Notes: a model not told the origin generated them from the letters alone. A DNA stretch of 5,916 nucleotides from Deltaproteobacteria bacterium (GCA_016218905.1 JACRCS010000708.1:1-5916); one strand, 5' to 3'; counted from the stretch's first letter, positions 1-5,821 are shown. A program made the numbers and translations.

Positions 1-1
1 C

Positions 2-217
2 GAGGTCTATCCGAAGAACGGTGCTCACCCGAAAGAGTGCATCTACGTGAGGGCGTATCCGAGGCTCAAGAGCCACGGGGCCGAGGACACCCTGGGGGCC
101 TACCAGGTGCCGCCGGTGAATTACGACCTCCTGTGGACCTCCTCGTGGCTCAACTTCTTCCTGGGTCGCGATCACACGGCCAAGCGTCTGGGCATCCTGC
201 CCCCCGAGAAGAAGTAG
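2..217 (+). CDS. C-terminal fragment of an unrecognised protein
   Basis: An open frame enters from the left edge and ends at TAG (215-217), leaving 71 residues with no start in the window. The codons are high-GC and the composition is protein-like: aromatic-rich (VRAYPRL, VNYDLLWTSSWLNFFLG) and ending in a basic tail (ILPPEKK). No signal peptide, repeat or catalytic motif can be judged from this piece. I do not recognise the family. A 9-bp inverted repeat follows 10 bases after the stop, consistent with the end of a transcription unit. The frame is convincing; the function is unknown. Confidence 0.65.
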   Translation, partial: EVYPKNGAHPKECIYVRAYPRLKSHGAEDTLGAYQVPPVNYDLLWTSSWLNFFLGRDHTAKRLGILPPEKK

Positions 218-226
218 GAGAGGTTC

Positions 227-247
227 CTTCTTCCGGATCGGAAGGAG
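227..247 (+). terminator. possible terminator hairpin after the first gene
   Basis: CTTCTTCCG (227-235) pairs with CGGAAGGAG (239-247) around a GAT loop, giving 9 pairs including one G-U. It starts 10 bases after the TAG stop. No clear T tract follows, so intrinsic termination is uncertain. The rest of 218-430 holds no gene that I can support. Confidence 0.4.
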
Positions 248-369
248 CGGCTGCGTCGCGGTTTCTCTGACGCGATCGGCGGTCGCCCCGCAACGACCCG
301 GAAAGCGTCGACATCACGCGCCCGGGCCGGCGGGCATGGCGCTGCGGAGATGTCGACCTCGTTTCGAAA

Positions 370-397
370 TTGGTGCGGACCGATGGCCTGGTATGTT
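370..397 (+). promoter_or_regulatory. weak sigma70-like promoter candidate
   Basis: TTGGTG (370-375) and TATGTT (392-397) are separated by 16 bases and lie about 35 bases before the ATG at 431. The -35 shares TTG and the -10 shares four of six bases with the consensus. In GC-rich DNA such matches occur by chance, so this is only a candidate. Confidence 0.25.
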
Positions 398-430
398 CTG
401 CCGCAGACTCGGATTGATGAGAGGTGCCCT

Positions 431-763
431 ATGAGCGAGATCCGCGAACAGCTCCCACAGATCCACAAGCTCGTCGTCATCGCACGTGACGCCCTGGATG
501 TGGATCCCTACACCTCCGCCGCCTTCATTGCCACTGTGGAGGAGTTTCTCCGCAAGTCCCAAAAGGCGATGCGCTCCCTGCCTGGCGCGGACGACTCTGC
601 ACTCTGGGAACTGGTGGTCGAGCTGGAACAGGCCGGCGACAGCGCCAAGATGGCCGCCTGGGCGGACAAGGGGATTCGAAGTGAGTCCCGGAAGGCCGTC
701 TTGGACGCTCACGAGGCCATTTGCCGACTCAAGATCGAACAGCTGGCGACGCGACCACATTAG
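431..763 (+). CDS. small helical protein, function unknown (110 aa)
   Basis: An ATG at 431 is preceded by GAGGTG (421-426), a short-spaced but plausible Shine-Dalgarno, and the frame ends at TAG. A longer reading from 350 is possible, but its extra residues look non-coding and have no better ribosome site. The product is acidic and almost wholly alpha-helical by composition, with heptad-like stretches (residues ~35-50 and ~60-75). It has no signal peptide, membrane segment, Cys pair or recognisable catalytic motif, so it is probably a soluble cytoplasmic protein. It stands alone between the first fragment and a relic on the other strand, so neighbours give no hint of a role. I do not recognise the family. 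Confidence 0.7.
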   Translation: MSEIREQLPQIHKLVVIARDALDVDPYTSAAFIATVEEFLRKSQKAMRSLPGADDSALWELVVELEQAGDSAKMAAWADKGIRSESRKAVLDAHEAICRLKIEQLATRPH

Positions 764-810
764 TCTGCCTCTCACCCGGCTGGTGTTCTGCCTCGCGCTG
801 GCCTCCAGGC

Positions 811-999
811 GAGGCGCCTCCGGGCGAGATCCACCCTTTGCACCTCCCCCAGGGTGAAGCGCAGGTTCGGCATCTTCCAGAGGATGCTACGAATCGGGTA
901 GGCGATGTCCTCGGCTTGGAGCTCAGCCGCAGCCACTTGATAGAGGAGGGCGGGAAACGTGTGGAAATTCGTTCGATCCACCAAGACGACGTCGCTGTC
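811..999 (-). pseudogene. type II NADH dehydrogenase (NDH-2) relic, both ends missing
   Basis: On the minus strand about 63 codons read like the region just after the FAD-binding motif of NDH-2-type flavoproteins. [12 protein letters not shown] is the end of the second beta strand of the Rossmann fold. It is followed by [20 protein letters not shown] and [13 protein letters not shown], in the family's usual order and spacing. The preceding GxGxxG segment (about 30 residues) is absent: upstream on this strand the frame runs into non-homologous sequence and then antisense through satP. The remaining ~330 residues, including the NADH site and C-terminal membrane anchor, are lost, and a stop follows at 772-774. 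No start codon or ribosome site fits. This is a decayed or truncated gene, not a functional one. The rest of 764-1074 holds only the leader of the next gene. Confidence 0.75.
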
Positions 1000-1060
1000 G
1001 GCAGATTGCCCCCACGGGAGCGGAGAAGGTGATCGGTGAGGGTGTTGGATGACAGGCCGC

Positions 1061-1066
1061 AAGGAG
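1061..1066 (+). promoter_or_regulatory. Shine-Dalgarno deciding the SatP-like start
   Basis: AAGGAG lies 8 bases before ATG 1075 and is the only good ribosome site near the gene, so it argues against the upstream GTG at 1036. Confidence 0.75.
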
Positions 1067-1074
1067 ATGATGAG

Positions 1075-1803
1075 ATGGAGACTCACGACGTCGAGATGAC
1101 GGGGAAACGAATTCAGGAACACGCCCATATCTTCCTGCAGCCGGTGGCGGGGGCGTCCATGCTGGGTCTGTTCGCCTTTTCGACGGCGGCATTCGTGGTG
1201 GGTGCGCAGTATGCCGGCTGGAAGGGATTTGGAGACCATGTGTTCCTGGGGCCGATCCTCGCGATGTTCTTCGGCTTTGCGCAGTTTGCGGCGGCGATGT
1301 GGGCTTACCGGGCCAGAGAAGGCCTTTCGACCGCGTTTCACGGGATGTGGGGAGCCTTTTGGGTCGCGTTCGGCGCGGTGAACCTCGCCTACGCCACGCG
1401 CTTCATGCCTGGCACGACCGCAGGCCTCGGGGGCCCGCTGGGGTACTGGTTCATCGCGCTCGCTTTCGTCTCCGGCGCCTGCGCGGCGGCAGCCCTGGCC
1501 ACGAACTTCGCCCTCTTCTGCGCGAAGCTCGCGGTCACGGGCGGGTCGGTCGCCATGGCCGTCGGGATGCTGACCGGGGGCACGACCGCACTGATGACGG
1601 GCGGCTACCTCTTCCTGGTCGCGGCGGCGCTGGCTTGGTACGCCGGCAGCGCCCTGATGCTCGAAGATGCCTTCGGCCGGTCCATCCTGCCCGTCGGGGA
1701 GTTCCGGGCACGGGAGGTTGAAGCGACCGCTCTCGGTGAACCGGGGGTGGCGCACGGTGAGTGGCACGCCCACAAGGCGAAGCACGCTGTCCACGGGGCG
1801 TGA
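1075..1803 (+). CDS. GPR1/FUN34/YaaH family membrane protein (SatP-like)
   Basis: An integral inner-membrane protein of 242 residues with six hydrophobic segments at about 26-44, 57-78, 88-108, 122-142, 145-166 and 172-194, which is the GPR1/FUN34/YaaH layout. Characterised members (E. coli SatP, yeast Ato) move acetate or succinate with protons. Family-like features are the small-residue first helix, [13 protein letters not shown] in helix 2, a GAFWVAFG helix 3, and the closing [10 protein letters not shown]. The start is ATG 1075, because AAGGAG (1061-1066) sits 8 bases upstream; a GTG at 1036 would add 13 unlikely residues. Unusual points: the family's NPAPLGL signature before helix 1 is replaced by [11 protein letters not shown], and the C-terminal tail is rich in His (residues 227-240). 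Substrate is therefore uncertain. Monocistronic by context. Confidence 0.8.
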   Translation: METHDVEMTGKRIQEHAHIFLQPVAGASMLGLFAFSTAAFVVGAQYAGWKGFGDHVFLGPILAMFFGFAQFAAAMWAYRAREGLSTAFHGMWGAFWVAFGAVNLAYATRFMPGTTAGLGGPLGYWFIALAFVSGACAAAALATNFALFCAKLAVTGGSVAMAVGMLTGGTTALMTGGYLFLVAAALAWYAGSALMLEDAFGRSILPVGEFRAREVEATALGEPGVAHGEWHAHKAKHAVHGA

Positions 1804-1824
1804 GGTGTAAGGAGCCCGAGGGGC

Positions 1825-1853
1825 CGCGGCAAGCTTCCGTGAAGCTTGCCGCG
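1825..1853 (+). terminator. strong hairpin after the SatP-like gene
   Basis: A perfect 13-bp inverted repeat (CGCGGCAAGCTTC / GAAGCTTGCCGCG) with a CGT loop begins 22 bases after the stop. It is followed by CTTGCTC rather than a full T run. It is most likely the transcript end of the SatP-like gene, although the weak tail leaves rho-independence uncertain. Confidence 0.7.
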
Positions 1854-2101
1854 CTTGCTCAGGTGGCGAGGGCGTGGTCTGGTGCCAGGGCCTCCAAGAG
1901 GGGCCGCGGGGCTCCCTGTGGGGAGCCGGTTCCCTCATCCTCTGCCGCGAACCGTCCCGCGGGTTTGTCTCCTTTCAAACTTCTTGAGCGCTCCCCAAGC
2001 CCATTGCCTCCCTCGCCGCGAGCTCCGAGACGAGCGATGCAGCGGCTCCTCCCTCAACCGCCTGGACGACGTCTCTCTGTCGCTGATTTCCGCCATGACG
2101 T
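1854..2101. other. intergenic stretch without a supported gene
   Basis: All frames here are open only because of high GC. None shows a family pattern, ribosome site and credible start together. On the minus strand two short pieces look faintly protein-like (about 1975-2070 and 2040-2125) but in different frames, so they may be debris of a decayed gene. I see no repeat, RNA gene or insertion-sequence end. Confidence 0.5.
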
Positions 2102-2350
2102 TCAGCTCGGTGAGGACCTGTCCGGTCTTCGATGGTCAACGAGGCCACGGTTGCCGTGGGCAGAGGTTGCGCTGGAGACCGTCTCCGGTGCGAACTCTCT
2201 TCTCCCACAAACTCCTCCTGTCGCCTTGAGGAACCTCCCGAACAACGGAGCGTCCACCTCGAGGATGTGGGCACCGAGCCATTGGGCCAGGACGAATGCA
2301 TTCGCAAAGCGCGATCGGGCTTTACCATCGTCGTCTCGCCACGCCGTCAT
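2102..2350 (-). CDS. doubtful small ORF overlapping the end of the 380-aa gene
   Basis: Its ATG (2350-2348) overlaps the TGA of the upstream minus-strand gene as ATGA, the usual geometry of translational coupling. It would encode 82 residues. The first ~45 have high GC at third positions and a helical, protein-like look (FVLAQWLGAHILEV, then PLFGRFLKATGG). The remainder is Arg/Ser/Pro-rich and looks out of frame. The pattern D-x-G-x(4)-S-x(10)-A-x-x-LGA in the first part is vaguely like the start of a universal stress protein, but too generic to call. It could be a coupled small gene with a frameshift, a relic, or chance. No Shine-Dalgarno is seen. Confidence 0.25.
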   Translation of the reverse strand: MTAWRDDDGKARSRFANAFVLAQWLGAHILEVDAPLFGRFLKATGGVCGRREFAPETVSSATSAHGNRGLVDHRRPDRSSPS

Positions 2351-3489
2351 CTGGATGCGGGTCGATTGAAACTTGCGCCGCTCTTTGTCCTCTGCAGGCC
2401 GCGGTAGAAGTAAGTGACGTACTGTAGGAGGCCGTTGTATGCGATGGGCGGTTGGTCCCAGAAACGCTCGATCACCCACAAGGCCGCGCCGAGGCCGGTG
2501 AGAAAATGGGGATCGTACTCTCCTTGGTAGGCGTCGCAGACCGCCTTGCTCAGGTAGCGCCCGAGTCGGCGTCGTTCCTCACGGGACCCGAGGAGCCCTC
2601 CCAGCGACGCCACTGTCGCCGGCGCGTTGAGGCCCAAGAATACCTCTAGGAATGCCTTGTAGTCTGACGGGGAGGTTGTCTCGGTCGTCTCGAACGCCAC
2701 CGGTGACGCCTGTTTCTCCCCCATGAACGACGCGCAGGCGTCTTGCATGTGCGCCAGTTCTTCGTCGCTCAGCCAGGCCCGTGTCCGGTCCACGCTGTAG
2801 AGGGTAATGGTGTGGTGCAGATTCACGACCCCTCCAGCGCTCACCGCCCGCAGAGCCTCCCTGTTGAGATCTTCCGCGGTCCAGTGTTTCTCGCGTGTGC
2901 GCCACGTCGGGGTGTGCTCAAAGTGCCCTCTGCAGAAGTACTCGGCGAGCCCGGCGAACACCGGCCAGCGGTCATGGTCGGAGCGCGCCAACATCTCCTG
3001 CAGGATGAACACGGTGCAGGAGATCGCGTGCCCCAGGGTACTGTCCAGGTAGCCGCTGCCTAACAGAGCCAGTCTGCGGACCAGTTCGTGGGAACCCTGT
3101 CGGGCGTCGAACGCCGCCATTCTCGCCGCCAGTTCGGCGCGGTCTCCCTGCGACACCGCTGCCTCGATGTCTGCAAATGTCACCGCCCCTCGTGGTGGAT
3201 CTGCTCTGGGAGTCTCAGGCAGGAGCGGCCGCCGAGCATATTCGCCGACCTCGACACGGACCAGAGCCGGCAAATCCTCCGCTTCCAGATAGGGTAGGAA
3301 CTCTCGACAGATGGCATGCATCTTGGGCAAGTGCGGGTTGATAAAGGGCGGGTTCAACACCCGCTGGGCCAAGGGGTAGAGGTCAAGATGCACGCGCCAC
3401 GGATCTTCGCCCCGGGCCATGGCGGCGTCGAACGCGCCGATGGCGCCGGGTACGTCGTTCTGTGCAATTGCCCGCAGCAGATCTTCCAT
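2347..3489 (-). CDS. unrecognised all-helical protein with internal repeat (380 aa)
   Basis: ATG at 3489 follows GAAGGA by 9 bases, and the frame is closed by TGA (2349-2347). The product is probably cytoplasmic: no signal peptide, no membrane span, high helix content. Residues ~3-68 and ~107-170 resemble each other (D-x-x-x-A-[IV]-x-[QN] opening, an A-F-D-A motif, and a late His-Ala-Ile at H58 and H154), suggesting a duplicated helical unit. Conserved-looking His residues (134, 154, 189, 192, 202, 225, 226) could hint at a metal or cofactor site, as in questin-oxidase-like helical proteins, but I would not assign that family. It lies downstream of the selenothioredoxin on the same strand, separated by 159 bases containing a hairpin, so it may have its own promoter. 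Function unknown. Confidence 0.8.
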   Translation of the reverse strand: MEDLLRAIAQNDVPGAIGAFDAAMARGEDPWRVHLDLYPLAQRVLNPPFINPHLPKMHAICREFLPYLEAEDLPALVRVEVGEYARRPLLPETPRADPPRGAVTFADIEAAVSQGDRAELAARMAAFDARQGSHELVRRLALLGSGYLDSTLGHAISCTVFILQEMLARSDHDRWPVFAGLAEYFCRGHFEHTPTWRTREKHWTAEDLNREALRAVSAGGVVNLHHTITLYSVDRTRAWLSDEELAHMQDACASFMGEKQASPVAFETTETTSPSDYKAFLEVFLGLNAPATVASLGGLLGSREERRRLGRYLSKAVCDAYQGEYDPHFLTGLGAALWVIERFWDQPPIAYNGLLQYVTYFYRGLQRTKSGASFNRPASR

Positions 3490-3526
3490 CGTGCGTCATC
3501 CTTCTCTCTCCCGTAGGCGCTGCAGC

Positions 3527-3554
3527 AGTATGCTGCGACCAAAGCAAGTGTCCA
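3527..3554 (-). promoter_or_regulatory. sigma70-like promoter candidate for the 380-aa gene
   Basis: On the minus strand TGGACA (3554-3549) and CATACT (3532-3527) are 16 bases apart, matching 5/6 and 4/6 of the -35 and -10 consensus. They lie 38 bases before the ATG. With the hairpin at 3615-3644 upstream, this would make the 380-aa gene a separate transcription unit. Confidence 0.3.
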
Positions 3555-3614
3555 GGCGTGCGGATCGGTGTGCAGAGATGACCCCCGTAGGTTCGTCGAT
3601 GGACTCCCGGGTAC

Positions 3615-3644
3615 GTGACGAGGCGGCCGAAGCCGCCTCGTCAC
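3615..3644 (-). terminator. 13-bp hairpin with UUCG tetraloop after the selenothioredoxin
   Basis: GTGACGAGGCGGC pairs perfectly with GCCGCCTCGTCAC. Read on the minus strand the loop is C(UUCG)G, one of the most stable RNA tetraloops. The stem begins 4 bases after the stop codon of the selenoprotein gene. No T tract follows, so it may be a transcript 3' end or a processing/stability element between the two minus-strand genes. It is a perfect inverted repeat, so it would fold on either strand, but on the plus strand the loop is CGAA. Confidence 0.65.
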
Positions 3645-3648
3645 AGGG

Positions 3649-4218
3649 TCAGAGGAGTCGATACGGGGAGGCCCGTTTCTCCCATTCGCTGCCGGGATAC
3701 TCGGCTCTGAGCTGTTCGTAGGCCTCCTTGAGAGATTTGGGATCGTGGCTCGCCTTGTAGCCGCACACGCCCCTGAGGTACATCGCCTCCGCCGCAGACT
3801 CGCTCCGTGGGTAGGACTCCAAGATCTCCTCGAGGTCGTGGAGTGCCCGGTCAACACGGTCTTCGTCGATATGCCACTTGGCGGAGCCGAGGAGCAGCGA
3901 GGGGATCAGCTCGTCAGGCGGCAGGAAGCCTACCGTGCGATAGTGCTCTGTGCCGTCCGGGGCGAGCGTCACAACGGTCGGCGTCCAGCTGACGCGGAAG
4001 CACGCCGCGAGTGACTCGTGGTCGAAAGCCACCCGTACCGGCACGACGTTGTGGTTGAGGTACGAGATGACGGCTGCGTTTGGATACGTCACGGCATCCA
4101 TCTGCTTGCAGCCAATTCACCCAGGGTTGAAGAAGTCGAGCAGGATCGGCTTCCCCTCAGCCTGCGCCCGCTTCTTCGCGGCTTCAAAGTCAGTCTCCCA
4201 CAGAATCTTGTTTTCCAT
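3649..4218 (-). CDS. Sec-containing thioredoxin-fold protein with TPR-like tail (189 aa, in-frame UGA)
   Basis: The frame runs ATG 4218 to TGA 3649 with one internal TGA (4119-4117) at codon 34. Codons on both sides are one protein: the beta strand PILLDFFNPG, then U34-I-G-C37-K-Q-M, then WTP (78-80) with the cis-proline of the thioredoxin fold. A U-x-x-C motif replaces the C-x-x-C redox pair, so the UGA is read as selenocysteine. A SECIS-type hairpin follows at 4099-4082. The start is fixed by AGGAGG 5 bases upstream. Residues ~117-185 form paired helices like tetratricopeptide repeats (LEEILESYP..A and LRAEYPGSEW). No signal peptide is seen, so it is probably a cytoplasmic thiol/selenol oxidoreductase; the partner is unknown. 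A standard call would start at codon 40 (4101) and lose the active site. It is divergent from the SelD-superoxide reductase gene. Confidence 0.88.
4082..4099 (-). promoter_or_regulatory. SECIS-like hairpin of the selenothioredoxin
   Basis: GGAUGC (4099-4094) pairs with GUAUCC (4087-4082) over 6 bp, one of them G-U, leaving the six-base loop CGUGAC. The loop begins 24 bases after the UGA and has G at its second position followed by U. This agrees with the known bacterial SECIS pattern: a short stem inside the coding region, apical loop roughly 16-37 bases after UGA, a G in the first two loop positions. It would recruit SelB. Confidence 0.7.
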
Positions 4219-4223
4219 TGGAA

Positions 4224-4229
4224 CCTCCT
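4224..4229 (-). promoter_or_regulatory. Shine-Dalgarno of the selenothioredoxin
   Basis: AGGAGG lies 5 bases before ATG 4218, a near-perfect site. It is the main evidence that translation begins upstream of the in-frame UGA rather than at the ATG after it, which has no such site. Confidence 0.8.
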
Positions 4230-4232
4230 TTC

Positions 4233-4264
4233 GGGGACACGGCCCTGGGCCTTCTTTTGTCCCC
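4233..4264 (-). promoter_or_regulatory. stem-loop in the selenothioredoxin 5' leader
   Basis: GGGGACA and TGTCCCC (7 bp) enclose a second small inverted repeat (GGCC-CTG-GGCC). The structure ends 3 bases before the AGGAGG ribosome site. It could stabilise the leader, be an operator, or terminate transcription coming from upstream. There is no match to a riboswitch that I know. Confidence 0.35.
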
Positions 4265-4385
4265 CCAAGAAGGTAAGGCGTCATCGGGCAATGTGCTCGG
4301 ATCCTGAGCGGGCCCACTGGCGAAGCGGCCCTTCGTGCAGTACCTTCCCTGCGCGCTCTCTACCTCCACGTCGACTCGGGGTGCC

Positions 4386-4934
4386 ATGTTTCGGCGCAAG
4401 AAGACACTCACCGGGATGGCCCGCACCTGCGGGTGAGCGGGGAAGATTGGTCCGGCGGTCCTGTCGGACGTGCTGCGCGACCTCACGTCGGCTCGAGACC
4501 CCGAGCTCCTGGTCGGCTACGAGACGAGCGACGACGCGGCGGTGTATCGCCTGTCTCCCGAGCTCCTTGCCATCGCCGGCGCGATGGTCGCAGGCAGCCC
4601 CTTGCCGGCACGGGCGTCCACGCTCCCCGCCGGCCTCATTTTCACGCGGGACGCCCCGGGCCGCTGGGCCGGCAAGGAGGGCGCTCACGCCCCGAAGGTG
4701 ACGACCGACGCTGGGAAGCTGACCATCGTGACCCCGCACCCGATGTCCATGCCTCACTTCATCGTGAAGCACACGCTGTTGACACCGGACGGGAAGTTCC
4801 TTGGCGAGAGGACCTTCACCGAGGCCGACAAACCGGAGAGCACATACCTATTGCCGACGGGGTTCTCGGGGGTGCTGTGGGCAACGAGTTTCTGCAACCT
4901 GCACGATCTCTGGTTGACCGAGTTCACCGTATGA
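4386..4934 (+). CDS. in-frame chimera: SelD N-terminus (Sec17) joined to a superoxide reductase
   Basis: From ATG 4386 to TGA 4934 one frame (182 residues) runs through a TGA at codon 17 (4434-4436). Residues 1-~58 match the start of selenophosphate synthetase: LT at 8-9, C15-G-U17-A-G-K20-I-G-P, and GYETSDDAAVYRL at 44-56. They align without gaps to E. coli SelD, where Cys17 and Lys20 are catalytic; some SelDs have Sec there. The ATP-binding remainder (~290 residues) is missing. From ~residue 61 the sequence becomes a periplasmic-type superoxide reductase: a leftover signal-peptide hydrophobic part (AIAGAMVAGS, cleavage-like ARA), then all five iron ligands H101, H118, H124, C170 and H173 (SFCNLH). 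The twin-Arg part of its signal is lost. The upstream ribosome site is weak (GGGG). GTG 4470 or ATG 4584 could start a cytoplasmic reductase. The fusion may be real, a deletion relic or a misassembly. Confidence 0.72.
4450..4469 (+). promoter_or_regulatory. SECIS-like hairpin of the SelD segment
   Basis: GUCCGGC (4450-4456) pairs with GUCGGAC (4463-4469) over 7 bp, one of them G-U, with loop GGUCCU. The loop starts 21 bases after the UGA and contains GGUC, the same core as the apical loop of the E. coli fdhF SECIS (AGGUCU). Its position and loop support Sec insertion at codon 17. Confidence 0.75.
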
Positions 4935-5712
4935 CCCCTACCGGGAGGCCGGCGTCGCAAGAAATGACAGGCCTTCGAGGCGCGAGGCTTGCCCTTGCCG
5001 GTTTGTTGCTCTCGGCCGCCGCGGTTTTCGCCGCCGGCCTCTCCGGACTCGGGTGCCGTTGGGGATGGTGGAGTTTCAGGGAGGGGGTTCACGATACTGC
5101 TCTGGGCTGCTTGGGGCGGGTTAGGGGGAATGGGCGTCGCCCTGACGGGGGGCCTGGTCGCGCGGGCGACCCGCAGCCGACTGGGCCTCACCCTCGCGGC
5201 GGTCGGCGCCGCAGCCAGCCGGTCCCTGCGTCTCCGCCTGGATCTGGCACTTGGCGCGAACGGCGAAGAGCATTCTGGCCATCCACGATATAACGACGGA
5301 CACAGAGCGACCTCCGACGTTCTCGGCGATTGTGCCTCTGCGCGCCGGAGCGGCGAACTCCCTCGATTACGGCGGGGAAGGGGTCGCAAGACTGCAGCAG
5401 GCCGCGTACCCCGACATTCAGCCTCTGATATTGCCGCTGGGGCCTAAACAGGCCTTCGAGCGCGCCCTGGGTGCCGTCCGCAGCCAGGGCTGGGTCCTCG
5501 TGGCCGCGGACCAGAGGGAGTGGCGGGTCGAAGCGTACGATCGGACCTTCTGGTATGGCTTCGTGAACGACATCGTCATTCGCGTGACACCCGAGGGAGC
5601 GAGAAGCCGCATCGACGTGCGGTCTGTCTCTCGGGTCGGGCGCAGCGATCTCGGAAACAACGCGAAACGAATCCGCCGATTCATCGCGGAGGTCGGCCGG
5701 GGAGGACCATGA
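4931..5712 (+). pseudogene. DUF1499 membrane protein with two apparent frameshifts
   Basis: Three pieces of one protein lie in successive frames. Piece A (4931 to ~5083) has an ATG overlapping the previous stop as ATGA and a first membrane helix (LALAGLLLSAAAVFAAGL) ending in WGWWSFREG. Piece B (~5085-5215) continues with FTILLWAAWGG and two more hydrophobic stretches. Piece C (~5220-5712) is the DUF1499 domain: IHDITTDTE, AAYPDIQPL, a GW-V-L-V segment, RTFWYGFVNDIVIRV, and RIDVRSVSRVGRSDLG, ending at TGA. Removing one base from the G5 run at 5083-5087 rejoins A to B; a second one-base change near 5205-5225 rejoins B to C. It is either a pseudogene or two sequencing errors. DUF1499 has no settled function. 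It is probably coupled to the superoxide reductase gene. Confidence 0.75.
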
Positions 5713-5789
5713 TGCCCCATGGACGGCATCCAGGTCTCCGGCTTCCCGAACCCGGAGGCATTCCAGTCTGCGACCGCCAGCCGGCGTCC

Positions 5790-5821
5790 GAGGGCCGTCT
5801 CCCGACCGGGAGGCGGCCCTC
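5790..5821 (+). terminator. rho-independent terminator after the DUF1499 gene
   Basis: GAGGGCCGTCTCCC and GGGAGGCGGCCCTC form a 14-bp stem (one G-U) with a GACC loop, followed by CTTGTTTCC. It lies about 80 bases past the stop and ends the plus-strand unit that begins with the SelD-superoxide reductase gene. I see nothing in 5831-5916. Confidence 0.75.

Noticed and set aside
772..1938. A 388-codon open frame on the minus strand
   Set aside because: Most of it is antisense to the SatP-like gene and has no family pattern. Only the NDH-2-like part (about 811-999) is meaningful and is reported as a relic.
2347..2349. TGA ending the 380-residue gene as another Sec codon
   Set aside because: The frame beyond it shows no related protein sequence, no Cys-x-x-Sec context and no suitable hairpin; it is an ordinary stop.
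1761..2369. Long plus-strand open frame downstream of the SatP-like gene
   Set aside because: It starts inside that gene, is Pro/Arg/Ser-rich, runs through the terminator hairpin and has no recognisable motif; it is a GC-driven open frame.
4295..4309. Imperfect palindrome GCTC-N7-GAGC in the divergent intergenic region
   Set aside because: Four-base arms around a BamHI-like core are too short to claim as an operator without conservation.
4190..4486. Minus-strand frame of 98 codons upstream of the selenothioredoxin
   Set aside because: It has no ribosome site, overlaps the selenothioredoxin start and the SelD segment, and has the composition of a shadow frame.
4281..4772. Minus-strand open frame over the SelD/superoxide reductase gene
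   Set aside because: The plus strand carries the recognisable SelD and iron-ligand motifs; the antisense product is Arg/Gly-rich without homology-like pattern.
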